In this document: in pieces, positions 44,590-56,115 of the stretch
Numbering within the stretch: position 1 is the first letter of the stretch
Layout of the letters: each line of letters begins with the position of its first letter
Assembly: GCF_035594125.1 (NCBI RefSeq)
Contig: NC_087163.1
Span: forward strand, 9,400,001 to 9,464,000
DNA length: 64,000 nt
Direction: 5' to 3'
Origin: Scylla paramamosain
Taxonomy: Eukaryota > Arthropoda > Malacostraca > Decapoda > Portunidae
Position numbers and translations under genes: made by a program
The notes under the pieces: model-generated
Seen by the model: the letters and a program-made list of their open reading frames with translations, nothing else
What the model was told of the DNA's origin: nothing
The model's database searches: none

Positions 44590-46097
44590 AGCCCTTGCTG
44601 GCCTAAACCCTCGGAAGGCTTATGGACCTGATGGGGTCCCTCCTATTGTTCTCCGAAACTGTGCCTCCCTGCTTGCACCTTGCCTAGTCAAACTCTTTCA
44701 GCTCTGTCTGTCAACATCTACCTTTCCTTCTTGCTGGAAGTTTGCCTACATTCAGCCTGTTCCTAAAAAGGGTGACCGTTCTAATTCTTCAAACTACCAT
44801 CCTATTGTTTTAATTTCCTGCCTATCTAAAGTTTTTTAATCTATCCTCAATAGGAAGATTCTTAAACATCTATCACTTCACAACCTTCTATCTGATCGCC
44901 AGTACGGGTTCCGTCAAGGCCGCTCTACTGGTGATCTGGCTTTCTTTACTGAGTCTTGGTCATCCTCTTTTAGAGATTTTGGTGAAACTTTTGCTGTTGC
45001 CTTGGACATATCAAAAGCTTTTGATAGAGTCTGGCACAAATCTTTGATTTCCAAACTACCCTCCTACGACTTTTGTCCTTCTCTCTGTAACTTCATCTCG
45101 TTTCCTTTCTGACTGTTCTATTGCTGCTGTGGTAGACGGTCACTGTTCTTCTAAATCTATTAACAGTGGTGTTCCTCAGGGTTCTGTCCTGTCACCCACT
45201 CTCTTCTTATTATTCATTAATGATCTAAACCAAACTTCTTGTTCTATCCACTCCTATGCTGATGATACCACCCTGCACTTTTCCACGTCTTTTCATAGAC
45301 GTCTAACCCTTCAGGAGGTAAACATTTCACGCAGGGAAGCCACAGAATGCTTGACTTCTGATCTTTCTAAAATTTCTAATTGGGGCAGAGCAAACTCGGT
45401 ATTGTTCAATGCCTCAAAAACTCAATTCCTCCATCTATCAACTCGACACAACCTTCCAGACAACTATCCCCTCTTCTTCAATGACACTCAACTGTCCCTC
45501 TCTTCTACACTGAACATCCTTGGTCTGTTCTTTACTTATAATCTGAACTGGAAACTTCACATCTCATCTCTAGCTAAAACAGCTTCTATGAAATTAGGTG
45601 TTCTGAGACGTCTCTGCCAGTTTTTCTCACCCCCCCAGCTGCTAACTCTGTACAAGGGCCTTATCCGTCTATGTATGGAGTATGCTTAACATGTCTGGGG
45701 GGGTTCCACTCATACTGCTCTTCTAGACAGGGTGGAATCAAAAGCTTTTTGTCTCATCAACTCCTCTCCTCTAACTGACTGTCTTCAGCCTCTCTCTCAC
45801 CGCTGCAATGTTGCATCTCTAGCTGTCTTCTACCGCTATTTTCATGCTAACTGCTCTTCTGATCTTGCTAACTGCATGCCTCTCCTTCTCCCGCAGCCTC
45901 GCTGCACAAGACTTTCTTCTTTCTCTCACCCCTATTCTGTCCACCTCTCTAACACACGAGTTAACCAGTTTTCTCAATCATTCATCCCTTTTTCTGGTAA
46001 ACTCTGGAATTCGCTGCCTGGTTCTGTATTTCCAGCTTCCTATGACTTGAATTCCTTCAAGAGAGAGGTTTCAAGACACTTATTCATCAATTTTTGA
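44590..46097 (+). pseudogene. LINE-A copy 5 reverse transcriptase, lightly broken
   Basis: Segments 44590-44839, 45129-45689 and 45732-46097 carry [16 protein letters not shown] and the other RT blocks of LINE-A. Breaks: TAA near 44838 (Glu codon in copy 3), frameshifts near 44.94 and 45.10 kb, TAA in AYA-stop near 45.69 kb. Several 3-base deletions relative to copy 3 (for example SSKSINSG for SSPKSINSG) are shared with the copy at 59-60.8 kb and may mark a subfamily. Confidence 0.87.
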
Positions 46098-46203
46098 CTA
46101 CTGCTTTGACCCTTTTATGGGACTGGCATTTCAGTGGGCATTTTTTTTTATTGGATTTTTGTTGTCCTTGGCCAGTGTCCTTCCTACATAAAAAAAAAAA
46201 AAA
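44590..46203 (+). mobile_element. LINE-A copy 5, inserted in LINE-B copy 5
   Basis: 5'-truncated at the RT entry ([20 protein letters not shown]), with poly(A) at 46190-46203. Flanking LINE-B sequence is GATGCCAAGGAA on the left and GGAAGCTTAAAAAATTATG on the right. The uninterrupted reference at 11.71 kb shows a few bases missing at the site, so the insertion seems to have come with a small target deletion rather than a duplication. Confidence 0.9.
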
Positions 46204-46234
46204 GTGGAAGCTTAAAAAATTATGTATACAAATA

Positions 46235-47031
46235 CAGTGGAACCTCAGTTACTGAATGTCTCCCTTTCCAAACAACTCCGTTTTCGAACAAAAATTTTAA
46301 CTTGTAATTGCTTCAGTTGCTGTACCATAATTCAATTTTTTTCAACAAAATAACTTGATTTCAAATACTACAAAATGTAGGAAAAGCTGCCATTTATTGC
46401 TAGTTTATAATTTTTATAAATATTTCCTTTGTTTTTATATATTTGGAGGAGAGACACAGAGGGTAAGACAGTAATTCAATCTTTGAAATAAGTTAAGTGT
46501 GATCCTGTTGAAGAAGTTGAAGAACCTCAATGTAAATTAACAAAGTTCCGCACTCAGGAGTAATGCTGAGCCTCCTGTGGCCCTCTCTATGACCCACAAT
46601 GCTGTCACTACTATGCAACTACAGTGTCCCACTAACTTTTCCCAGCATCAAGATGTCTGAGTGTTATGATTACCCTCATTTTGGCAGTAAGTTGGTTACT
46701 GCTTTCTGTTTCACACTGTAAGGCTTTCCTCACTTGATTGGTGACAAAGAAAATGCCTGCATGGTTTAAAGAATATCTTTTGATGAGTCCTGTGTCACTA
46801 AGTTCATTCAATACATCCTTTCTGAATAAAAAAAAAATCCTAAGCTGGAGATGTTGTGGAGCGGCCATCTTACCAGTGGGAGTGTTATTCATTACCTGCT
46901 AAGACATGGTGGACCAGCATCTGAGAATGGATTAATTGGTTTCTATGTAGCAAATGGTTTTGGTTTTTGAACATTGCAGATTTCGAATGGCATTCAGGAA
47001 CAAATTAAGTTCGAAAACTGAGGTTCTACTG
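46235..47031. mobile_element. Element C copy 1 (797 bp, TA target duplication)
   Basis: Ends CAGTGGAACCTCAGTTAC and AAACTGAGGTTCTACTG, inverted repeats of each other. It lies inside LINE-B copy 5: the uninterrupted LINE-B sequence at 11.75 kb reads ACAAATATAGATGG, while here it is ACAAATA[element]TATAGATGG. A TA dinucleotide is therefore duplicated exactly, the signature of the Tc1/mariner (IS630) superfamily. Internal GTTTTCGAAC words recur near both ends. It carries a short reading frame on the minus strand. Confidence 0.88.
46632..46892 (-). pseudogene. Element C copy 1: short frame resembling a PIF/Harbinger N-terminal segment
   Basis: About 87 residues: KMAAPQHLQLRIFFLFRKDV, LNELSDTGLIKRYSLNHAGI, FFVTNQVRKALQCETESSNQ, LTAKMRVIITLRHLDAGKS. 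The pattern L-x-x-L-S-D-x-E-L-I-x-R-Y-x-L-D-x-x-x-I-x-F-(V/L)-T...T-x-R-S-x-x-L-x-x-x-x-x-(V/I)-x-x-x-L-R-x-L-A-x-G-K resembles the N-terminal region of Harbinger (HARBI1-like) transposases. The nuclease part is absent. The same segment occurs at the same place in the other two element C copies, so it was in the element before amplification. Confidence 0.55.
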
Positions 47032-47033
47032 TA

Positions 47034-49020
47034 TAGATGGTTTGGTGTCGAGTATTTTGAACTTAAGACTACTTAAAGAACTATAAACCAGATGTGGTAT
47101 ATTTAATGGAAACCAAACTAAAAGAGGAAATAAAGATTTGCAAAGGAAGGATATAGCAGATGGAGGAGAGATGGAAAAAAAAAAGGGAGGAGGAGTGATG
47201 ATATTGGTAAATCAGGATATTGTTGTTGAGGAAGTGGAATATGGTGATGGAATGGCAAAAACTTTGAGTGTTGTGATTAAGATCAAAGGAAGTGAAAAAG
47301 GAAAGTTATTGTGATGTACATATTACCAAAAATTAATGCATGGGAGACTAATAGATATAAAATTATGCAACTAGAAACAAGAAATAGCATAGAGGAAATG
47401 ATAAGGAAAAGTAACAAAGTGCTCTTAGTAGGTGACTTCAACACTAAATTAATTAACTGGGAGATGGATGTGAAAGAAACTGTTGGGTCATGGAGTGAAG
47501 AAGTTATGCATACCATAATGGTAAATACAATGAGACAGTAGGTGAATGAACCTACAAGATACAGAGAAGAACCATCACAATTGGACTTAGTGTTTACAAA
47601 AACCCAGAAAGTAGACCAAGCATACATTGTCTAAGTCCAATGGGAAGAAGTGATCATGTGACAATAGAAATAGTACTATAGGAGGAAACAGTGTTGCACA
47701 GGAATGAACAGCTTAGAAATGGGAGACAGAACAGTGCTAAGGCAAACTTTGGAGAGGTTAATAAATTTTATGGAAAAATTAACTGGAAAGAGCTATTTGA
47801 AGGTAAAGTAGTGCAAGAAAATTATGAGATATTTTTTTTAGCAAGTATAGAGAGAGGGTGCAACAGTTTGTGACAAGTTATAAAGTAAAAATAGGAAAGC
47901 ATGAATGGTATAATGCCAGGTGTGTAGAAGCAAAAAAGAAAAAGGACAGGGCATAGAAGAAAATGATGAGAAAACTGAACAGAAATAATAGGGAAGAATA
48001 CAGAAAGGCAAGGAATGAATATGGTATAATAAGAAAAGAAGAAGAAATTTTGAAAGTGACATAGTAAGAAAATGTAAGGAAGAGCCCATACTCTTTTACA
48101 GATATGTAAATGGAAAAATGAAATATAGGGATGACAAAGTTGAAAAGAGAAGGAAGAATTTATGAAACTACTGAAGAGATGAGTGAACTAATGAATGAGA
48201 ATTTTCATTCTATATTTACAAATGATTTTGTGGTGCTGAAAGTGGTATCACAGAATGAGGGAATACAGGAGATAAAAGTAAAGAGACAAGAAATCAAGAA
48301 ACTGCTGGAAGAGCTGGATGTTAGAAAGCTATGGGTCTAGATGAAGCAAATGGATGGATATTAAAAAAATGCAGAGAACAAATGGAGGAACCCGTATAGG
48401 ATATAATCAGCAGCTCCTTGAAAGAAGGAAAAGTACCAAGGGAATGGAAAAGAGCTAACATTGTGCCAATATACAAAGGGGGAAATAAAATGGAACTATT
48501 AAATTACAGACCAATGTCACTAACAAGTATTGTACGCAAGCTCTGTGAAATAGTAATTAAAGATAGATGGGTGCAATATTTAGAAGATGAAAAGATAATT
48601 ACAGAAAACTTATTTGGATTCAGGAAAGGTAAAAAGGTACCATCACGAAGATGGTACCAAGTATCAGGGACTTGTCATATGAAGAGAGACTGGAAAGGCT
48701 ACATCTACCAATGTTAGAAAAGAGGAGAGAAAGGGGAGACTTGATTGCGATATATAAAGCATATGAGGGAGTAGAGGAAGTGGACTGGAGCCACTTAATG
48801 GGACACTAGAGGACATGGGAAGAGACTGAAGAGGAGTGCTTGTAGAAGAGATGTCAAAAAGTATAGTTTATCATATAGAAGTAGTGATGTATGGAACAGT
48901 CTGGATGAGGAGATAGTAAATGCAGAAAGTATACATGGATTCAAGGCTAAGTTGGATATTAAAAGATATGGAGATGGGACAGCACGAGCATAGCTCTTTT
49001 CCCATAAAGCACAACTAGGT
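47034..49020 (+). pseudogene. LINE-B copy 5, endonuclease and internally deleted RT
   Basis: Resumes after element C with the endonuclease (VYLMETKLKEE-like, KVLLVGDFNTKLINWEMDVK at 47.42 kb, SDHVTIEIV at 47.65 kb). The RT entry follows: KLLEELDVRK, VPREWKRANIVPIYKGGNKM, LNYRPMSLTSIVRKLCEIVI. At FGFRKGK (48.63 kb) it jumps directly to MVPSIRDLSYEERL-like sequence, so about 0.9 kb including the catalytic FADD box is deleted. The C-terminal blocks and 3' end at about 49013 follow. Non-functional. Confidence 0.85.
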
Positions 49021-49022
49021 AA

Positions 49023-49052
<30 letters not shown>
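49013..49052. repeat. LINE-B copy 5 3' tail: ACTAGGTAAATAC plus (AC)n
   Basis: ACAACTAGGTAAATACACAC followed by about 14 AC units, immediately followed by LINE-B copy 6. Confidence 0.93.
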
Positions 49053-49054
<2 letters not shown>

Positions 49055-49810
49055 TGGAGTGGATTCATAGATGGGAAATGGAATTTAATCTAAAGAAATG
49101 TAAAGTAATGAAATTTGGAAGAAGTATGATGAGGGTAAAAGGAAATTATATGTTGAATGGTGAGAGGTTGAATAGAGCAGAAGAGGAAAACGATCTGGGT
49201 CTTATGGTGTATGGAATTTTGACCTCGGAGAGACACATCAGCAAAATTATTGAACAAACTTATAATTTGTTGAGAAGAGTAAGGGTGGCTTTTGCATATA
49301 TGAATAAACTGATGAGCAGAAAGACAATTATATCACTGATTAGGCCTAGAGTAGAATATACAAGCTGTAGTGTGGTTGCCCTACAAGAAAAAAGAAGTTG
49401 GAGAGAGTTAAGAAAGTAGCAGTGAAGATGGTACTAAGTATCAGGGATTTGTCATATGAAGAGAGATTGGCAAGGTTACATCTACCAATGTTGGAAAAAA
49501 GGAAGGAAAGGGGAGACTTGATTGCAATATATAAAATGTATGAAAAAGTGGAGGAGGTGGACTAGAGTGACTTGATGGTTTGGGATACACAGGATACTAG
49601 AGGACATGGAAAGAGACTGATGAATAGTCCTTGTAGAAGAGACATCAAAAAGTGTAGTTTCCAATATAGAACAGTTTGGATAAGCAGATAGTAAATGCAA
49701 AAATTATACATGGATTCAAGGCTAAGTTGAATATTAAAAGATATGGAGATGGGATAGCATGAGCATAGCTCTTTTCCCATAAACCACAACTAGATAAATA
49801 CATGCACAGA
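49053..49810 (+). mobile_element. LINE-B copy 6, 5'-truncated, directly after the copy 5 tail
   Basis: Starts in the post-FADD block (MEWIHRWEMEFNLKKCKVMK), then YMLNGERLNRAEEENDLGLM, TYNLLRRVRVAFAYMNKLMS, LIRPRVEYTSCSVVAL and SYEERLARLHLPMLEKRKER-like sequence. It ends in ACAACTAGATAAATACATGC with a short ACAGAC tail. Frameshifts near 49.4 kb. Confidence 0.85.
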
Positions 49811-50005
49811 CTGCAACCTCGACTTTTCTTTGATGTGGAGGCAGAGTTAGGCCTTAGTTGTCTAAAAATGCATTTGCAGGTAGGTAGATCTTTAGTTATA
49901 TTAAAATGCACGTCCAGATAGTTATGTGGATAGTATTTTCACTGCAGGTGTTCCACAGATGCAGATGTGGAGGCAGATATCTGATACATCACTGATGTAT
50001 ATATA

Positions 50006-51043
<1,038 letters not shown>

Positions 51044-51195
51044 TTACCTAGTTGTGCTTTATGGGAAAAGAGCTATGCTCATGCTGTCCCATCTCCATTT
51101 TAATATCCAACTTAGCCTTGAATCCATGTATACTTTCAGCATTTACTGTCTCCTCATCCAGACTGTTCCATACATCACTACTTCTATATGGGAAA

Positions 51196-53620
51196 CTATA
51201 CTTTTTGATGTCTTCTACAAGCACTCCTCTTCAGCCTCTTTCCATGTCCTCTTGTGTCCCATGTATCCCAGACCATTAAGTCACTCCGGTCCACCTCCTC
51301 TACTCCCTCATATGCTTTATATATTGCAGTCAAGTCTCCCCTTTCTCTCCTCTTTTCCAACGTTGGTAGATGTATCCTTGCCAGTCTCTCTTCATATGAC
51401 AAGTCCCTGATACTTGGTACCATCTCTGTATCTGCTCTCTGAACTCTCTCCAACTTCCTTATATCCTTTTTCTTGTATGGTGACCACACTACTGCTGCAT
51501 ATTCTAGTCTAGGTCTTATCAGCAACACGATCATCTTCCTGACGATCTCTTCATCCATATATGCAAAGGCCTGCCTTATTCTTCTCAACAAGTTATAGGT
51601 TTCTCCTGTAATTTTGCTAATGTGTCTCTCTGGGGTCAGGTTCCCAGTCACTGTAACACTAAGATCCTTTTCCTCTTCTGCTCCCCTCAACCTTACACCA
51701 TTCAACACATAATTTCCTTTTATTCTTCTTGTACTTTTTCAAAATTCTATTACTTTACACTTCTTTAAATTAAATTCCATTTCCTATCTGTAACTCCACT
51801 CTGATACCTTGTTCAGGTCTTCTTGTAACATTCCACAGTCCTCTGCACTCTCAACTTTCTTCAGCAACTTTGCATCATCCACAAAAAGGCTCATGTAGCT
51901 GTTCACACTCTCCATCATATTTATATAAACTGCAAACATGATTGGTGCAAATACTGAGCCTTATGACTTCCCTCCATGATGATTTTTTATCTTTTACCAC
52001 TGTTCTCATTTCTCTGTTTGTCAAGAAATTTTCCATCCATCTCAGCAGGCTCCCCCTTAGCCCACCATTATGCTTCAACTTCCACAACAATTTCCTGTGT
52101 GGCACTTTATCAAAGGCCTTCTTCAGGTCTAAATAAACACAATCTGCCCATCCATCTCTTTCTTGCATTATATCCACCACTCTAGAATAAAAACACACAA
52201 TCTCCCTCTCCTAAATCCAAATTGTTGCTTTATTATCACTTCAATTCCCATTTCCTTTTAGGTACTGCATCCATTTATCCTTCACCAATCTTTCACACAT
52301 TTTTGCACACCACACTTATTAGAGACATTTTTGCACACCACACTTATTAGAGACACAGGTCTATAGTTTAAGGGCTCCCTTACTACCACCTTTGTAGATT
52401 GGCACTATGTTGGCTCTCTTCCATTCAACTGGGACTCTACTTTCAATTAGGGAGCTCTCAATAATATTATGTATTACCCATGTCAACTGCTGATTGCACT
52501 CTTTTAGTATCCATCCTGACACTCCATCAGGTCCAGGGGCCTTCGTAATGTCTAGTCCCTCCATCTGTTTCTGGACATCCTCTTCAGTCACATGGTCCAG
52601 GGGCCTTCGTAATGTCTAGTCCCTCCATCTGTTTCTGGACATCCTCTTCAGTCCCATATCCTCACTCATCTCACTCTTTTGTGAATACTGATTGAAAACT
52701 CCTGTTCATTATCTCTGCCAATTCAGCCGGATCCTCACACATTTGACCATTCACCTTCAATCTGCCTATTTCTTCTCTATTTTTCATTTTGCTGTTCACA
52801 TATCTTAAGGTTCCTCTTTGCATTTGTCCATAACATCTTTCTCATAATTTTTCCTTTCTTCTCTAATAACCCTTACATATTCATTCCTTGTAGTTGTGTA
52901 GTTTTGCCATAGCTCCTGCGTATTTTTCCTCTGCCATCTATTCCATGCTGTTTCCCTCTCCTCCCTAGCTATTTCACATCTTCTGTTATACCAGTCATTG
53001 TTATATCTTCTCTTTGTCTCTACTTTCAGTACATATCTTTTCACTCCCTCTTCATAAATATTGATGAAAGCTTCCCACATCTTTTGCACATTACTTGCTG
53101 TGATAAGTGTACTCCAGTCTGCTTCACCAAAGTATCTCCTCATTTGTTCAAAATTTGACTTACCATAATTAAATCTTTCTCTTTAATAATCTTGACATCT
53201 ACTTTCTTCTCTTTTTTTCTTTAATACAAAACCTTATCATGACATGGTCACTTTTTCCTAGTGGACAATTATAGTTCATGTCTTCTATAATATCTGTTTC
53301 TTTTGATAATACCAAATCAAGTCTTGATGGCTCCTCTCCTCCTCTGTATCTAGTGTTTTCCTCAACCCACTGTGTCATAATATTGTTCATTGCCAGATTC
53401 AGAACCTTATCTCTCCATGGGTCTTCTCCTCCTCTTGTGTTCCACTCCTCCCAATTTATCTCTTTACAATTAAAATCTCCCATTATAACAATTTTGTTGT
53501 TTTCTTTAATTTTTTGTACACGCCATTCTTTTATCTCACTCAGCAACTGTTCATGCTCTTGTCTATTCCAGGCCTTTGTTTTTGGTATGACATACACCAC
53601 TGTGACATATCGTCTTTTTC
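51196..53620 (-). pseudogene. LINE-B copy 7: endonuclease C-terminus and reverse transcriptase, broken
   Basis: Endonuclease: YVTVVYVIPKTKAWNRQEHE, KIVIMGDFNCKEINWEEWNT, SRLDLVLSKETDIIEDMNYN, GKSDHVMIRF. RT: APGPDGVSGWILKECNQQL, VEWKRANIVPIYKGGSKG, GWADCVYLDLKKAFDKVPHR (catalytic Asp), MSLFVDDAK (catalytic box, FVDD in place of FADD, about 51.88 kb), then YNLLRRIRQAFAYMDEEIVR, LIRPRLEYAAVVWSPYKKKD and SIRDLSYEERLARIHLPTLE. Interrupted by frameshifts and the two local duplications. Confidence 0.85.
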
Positions 53621-53625
53621 TTCTT

Positions 53626-55016
53626 CTATTTATTAGTTGTAAGTTTAGGCCTTCCACCCAAGCCTTCTGCCTTTTCCACACTCTCCACCCTGATACCCTT
53701 TTTAACAAGCATCATCACTCCACCTCCTCCTTTTCGACATCTGTTTCTTATCCACATATTGTACTTTCCCTCTCCTAAATTTGGTGTCTGTGAATCTCTT
53801 AGTTTAGTTTCTACCACTGCCATGATGTCTGGTTCACTTACTTTTATAAATTCATTCATTTCATCCATCACTGAAACTAAACCATCCACATTAGTGTATG
53901 CCACTGTCCATGTCCCTCTCTCTCTTACAGCTGTGCCTCTGCACCCCTCATTCTTTGCATGTACCACTTCCTCAACCTTAGGTTGAGGAAGTGGTACATC
54001 ACTCTCCAGAAAAAAAAGTTCCCTTTCCTCTTGTGTTCTCTGTTCATTCCTTTCTTTTGCTTCACTTCTCAATTCATTAAGTTTCTTCCTTTCTTCCTCA
54101 TTCATTTCTCTAATCCAGACTTGTTTAAACTTGTTACTTTTGGCTAGCTTCCATGCATTTGCCAATGTTTCTTCAGCTGCTGTTTGAGATTTTAGTTTAA
54201 TTTTCAATGGTCTACTTTTTCTTTGATTGTATTTTCCAATCATGTACACCTCCTCTATTTCATCTTCCAGCTTTGTATCCCCTTCATTTATCTCACTCAG
54301 TACTAATCGAGTTGTTTTTCTTTGTTCTGCTTCTCTTTTATACCAGTTTTTTATCTCACTTTCTTCCAGGCCAAAGATCATTATGCTCTTCTTTTTTATC
54401 TACAGTGTCTCTTATTAGGTTTTCCTTTTCCTTTATTACCTTTACAACCTCTTTTTGTCAAGCCTTCTTTACTCCTCTGGTCCTTCACTACTTCTGTATA
54501 ACTCACTTTTTTCTCCAACTCCTCACACTTATTTAAGGATCTTTCTGCCATTTCTTTAACTTGTTCTTGGCTTTCCTTAATTTGCTTATCCCTGTTTTTG
54601 TCTTGAACTTCAATCTTTTTCATCCTTTCCTCCAGCATATTCATTTGTATTTCTCTAGCCTTCATTGTTTTATCCATCATTCCCATTTTCATTTCCAGCA
54701 TTCTAATTTGGTTTTCCTTATCATGTATCTCTTTCTGCAGCACTTTCTCTTAATTTTCTAATTCCTTTCTTAGTGTATTGTTTTCTTGTTCCAACCTCCC
54801 ATTTCCTACTTCTGGGTCTCTTACCTTCTCCCATATCTCTTCAACTTTCACCTCCAGCATGGTTAATTTCCTTGCATTCAGTTTCTCCTGCAACTGGCCA
54901 TCATCCTCTGCAAATCCAATAAAATCTAAGACTCCTTTTCCTTTGGGTGTCCTACTGGCCGCCATGATCAGCTGTCTGACGTAAACAAACCTTTCGGCTC
55001 TTGTTATGGACGCCAA
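53626..55016 (-). pseudogene. LINE-B copy 7: ORF1-like coiled coil, RRM-like segment and endonuclease N-terminus
   Basis: The first part (55016 downward) starts MASITRAERFVYVRQLIMAA, followed by heptad-rich sequence (IHDKENQIRMLEMKMGMMDK, ERMKKIEVQDKNRDKQIKES) predicting a long coiled coil, then a Lys/Gly-rich stretch. After a frameshift near 54.4 kb come MIFGLEESEIKNWYKREAEQ, VYMIGKYNQRKSRPLKIKLK, TAAEETLANAWKLAKSNKFK and the endonuclease start VAYTNVDGLVSVMDEMNEFI with DIMAVVETKLRDSQTP. ORF1-like and endonuclease parts are in one frame here, suggesting a single fused protein in the ancestor. That fusion is inference, since breaks exist. Confidence 0.75.
53959..53999. repeat. Perfect 20-bp palindrome with 1-nt centre inside LINE-B copy 7
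   Basis: Arms ATGTACCACTTCCTCAACCT and AGGTTGAGGAAGTGGTACAT around a single T. It is within the minus-strand frame that reads VPLPQPKVEEVVHA. Confidence 0.95.
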
Positions 55017-55167
55017 AAAGTATAGTTTCCCAACTCTTTTGAATTATTTCCTTTCCTTTCAATTTTCTTACAAAATTTAAGTTGGGACAGCAATGAGTCA
55101 TAAAACTTTCAACCAGCACAACAACTAGATAGTATCCCTGTCGTCCAGGAGCTCCCGTTGTTGTTGT

Positions 55168-55175
<8 letters not shown>

Positions 55176-55257
<82 letters not shown>
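55176..55257. repeat. (AT)n microsatellite preceded by a short (GT)n
   Basis: A (TTG)n/(GT)n lead from about 55155, then about 40 AT units, abutting element C copy 2. Confidence 0.96.
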
Positions 55258-55261
<4 letters not shown>

Positions 55262-56027
55262 GGAACCTCAGTTACCAAACATCTCCCTTTTCAAACAACT
55301 CGGTTTTCGAACAAAAACTTTAACTCGTATGGCTTTGGTTGCCTTACTGTAATTCGGTTTTCGAACAAAGTTACTCAATTTCAGATACTACAAGACATAG
55401 CAAAAGCTTCCATTTATTACTAATTCATAGTTTCTATAAATATTTTCTTTTTTTATATATTTGGATGAGAGAAACAGAGGGTAAAACAGTAATTCAATCT
55501 TTGAAATGTTAAATGTGATCCTGTTGAAGAATTTTGATGTAAACAAACATGGTTCAGCACTCAGGAGTAATCCTGAGCCGCCTGTGGCTCTCTTTATGAC
55601 CCACAATGCCGTCACTACTGCACAACTGCATTTTCCCAGTTGCTCTTCCCAGCAGCAAGATGTTTAAGTGTTATGATCACTTTCATTTTGGCGGTGAGTG
55701 GGTTGTTCCTCTCTGTCACTCTGCAAGGCTTCCCTCACTTGATCAGTGACAAATAGAATGCCTAAGCAATATCTTTTTATGAGTTCTTTGTCACTAAGTT
55801 CATTCAATACATCCTTTCTGAATTGAAAATATCTAAGATTGAGATGTTTTGGAGTGGCCATCTTAGTAGTGGGAGCATCGGTCATTACCAGCTGACATGA
55901 TAGATGGGAGTCTGAGGATGGATTAATCTATTTTACATTGATTCCCATGGGGAAAGTGGTTTCACATTTTGAACATTTCAGATTTCAAACAGCATTCAGG
56001 AACTAATTAAATAAAAAAAACCAAGGT

Positions 56028-56033
<6 letters not shown>
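55258..56033. mobile_element. Element C copy 2, between two (AT)n tracts
   Basis: Same ends (TGGAACCTCAGTTACC / CCAAGGTTCCA), internal GTTTTCGAACAA words and minus-strand frame (55664-55885, KMATPKHLNLRYFQFRKDVL, NELSDKELIKRYCLGILFVT) as element C copy 1. (AT)n on both sides: it looks inserted in an AT microsatellite at a TA. Confidence 0.83.

Positions 56034-56112
<79 letters not shown>
56034..56112. repeat. (TA)n microsatellite between element C copy 2 and a Tc1-like element
   Basis: About 38 TA units; the last TA (56111-56112) is the target duplication of the next transposon. Confidence 0.96.
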
Positions 56113-56115
<3 letters not shown>

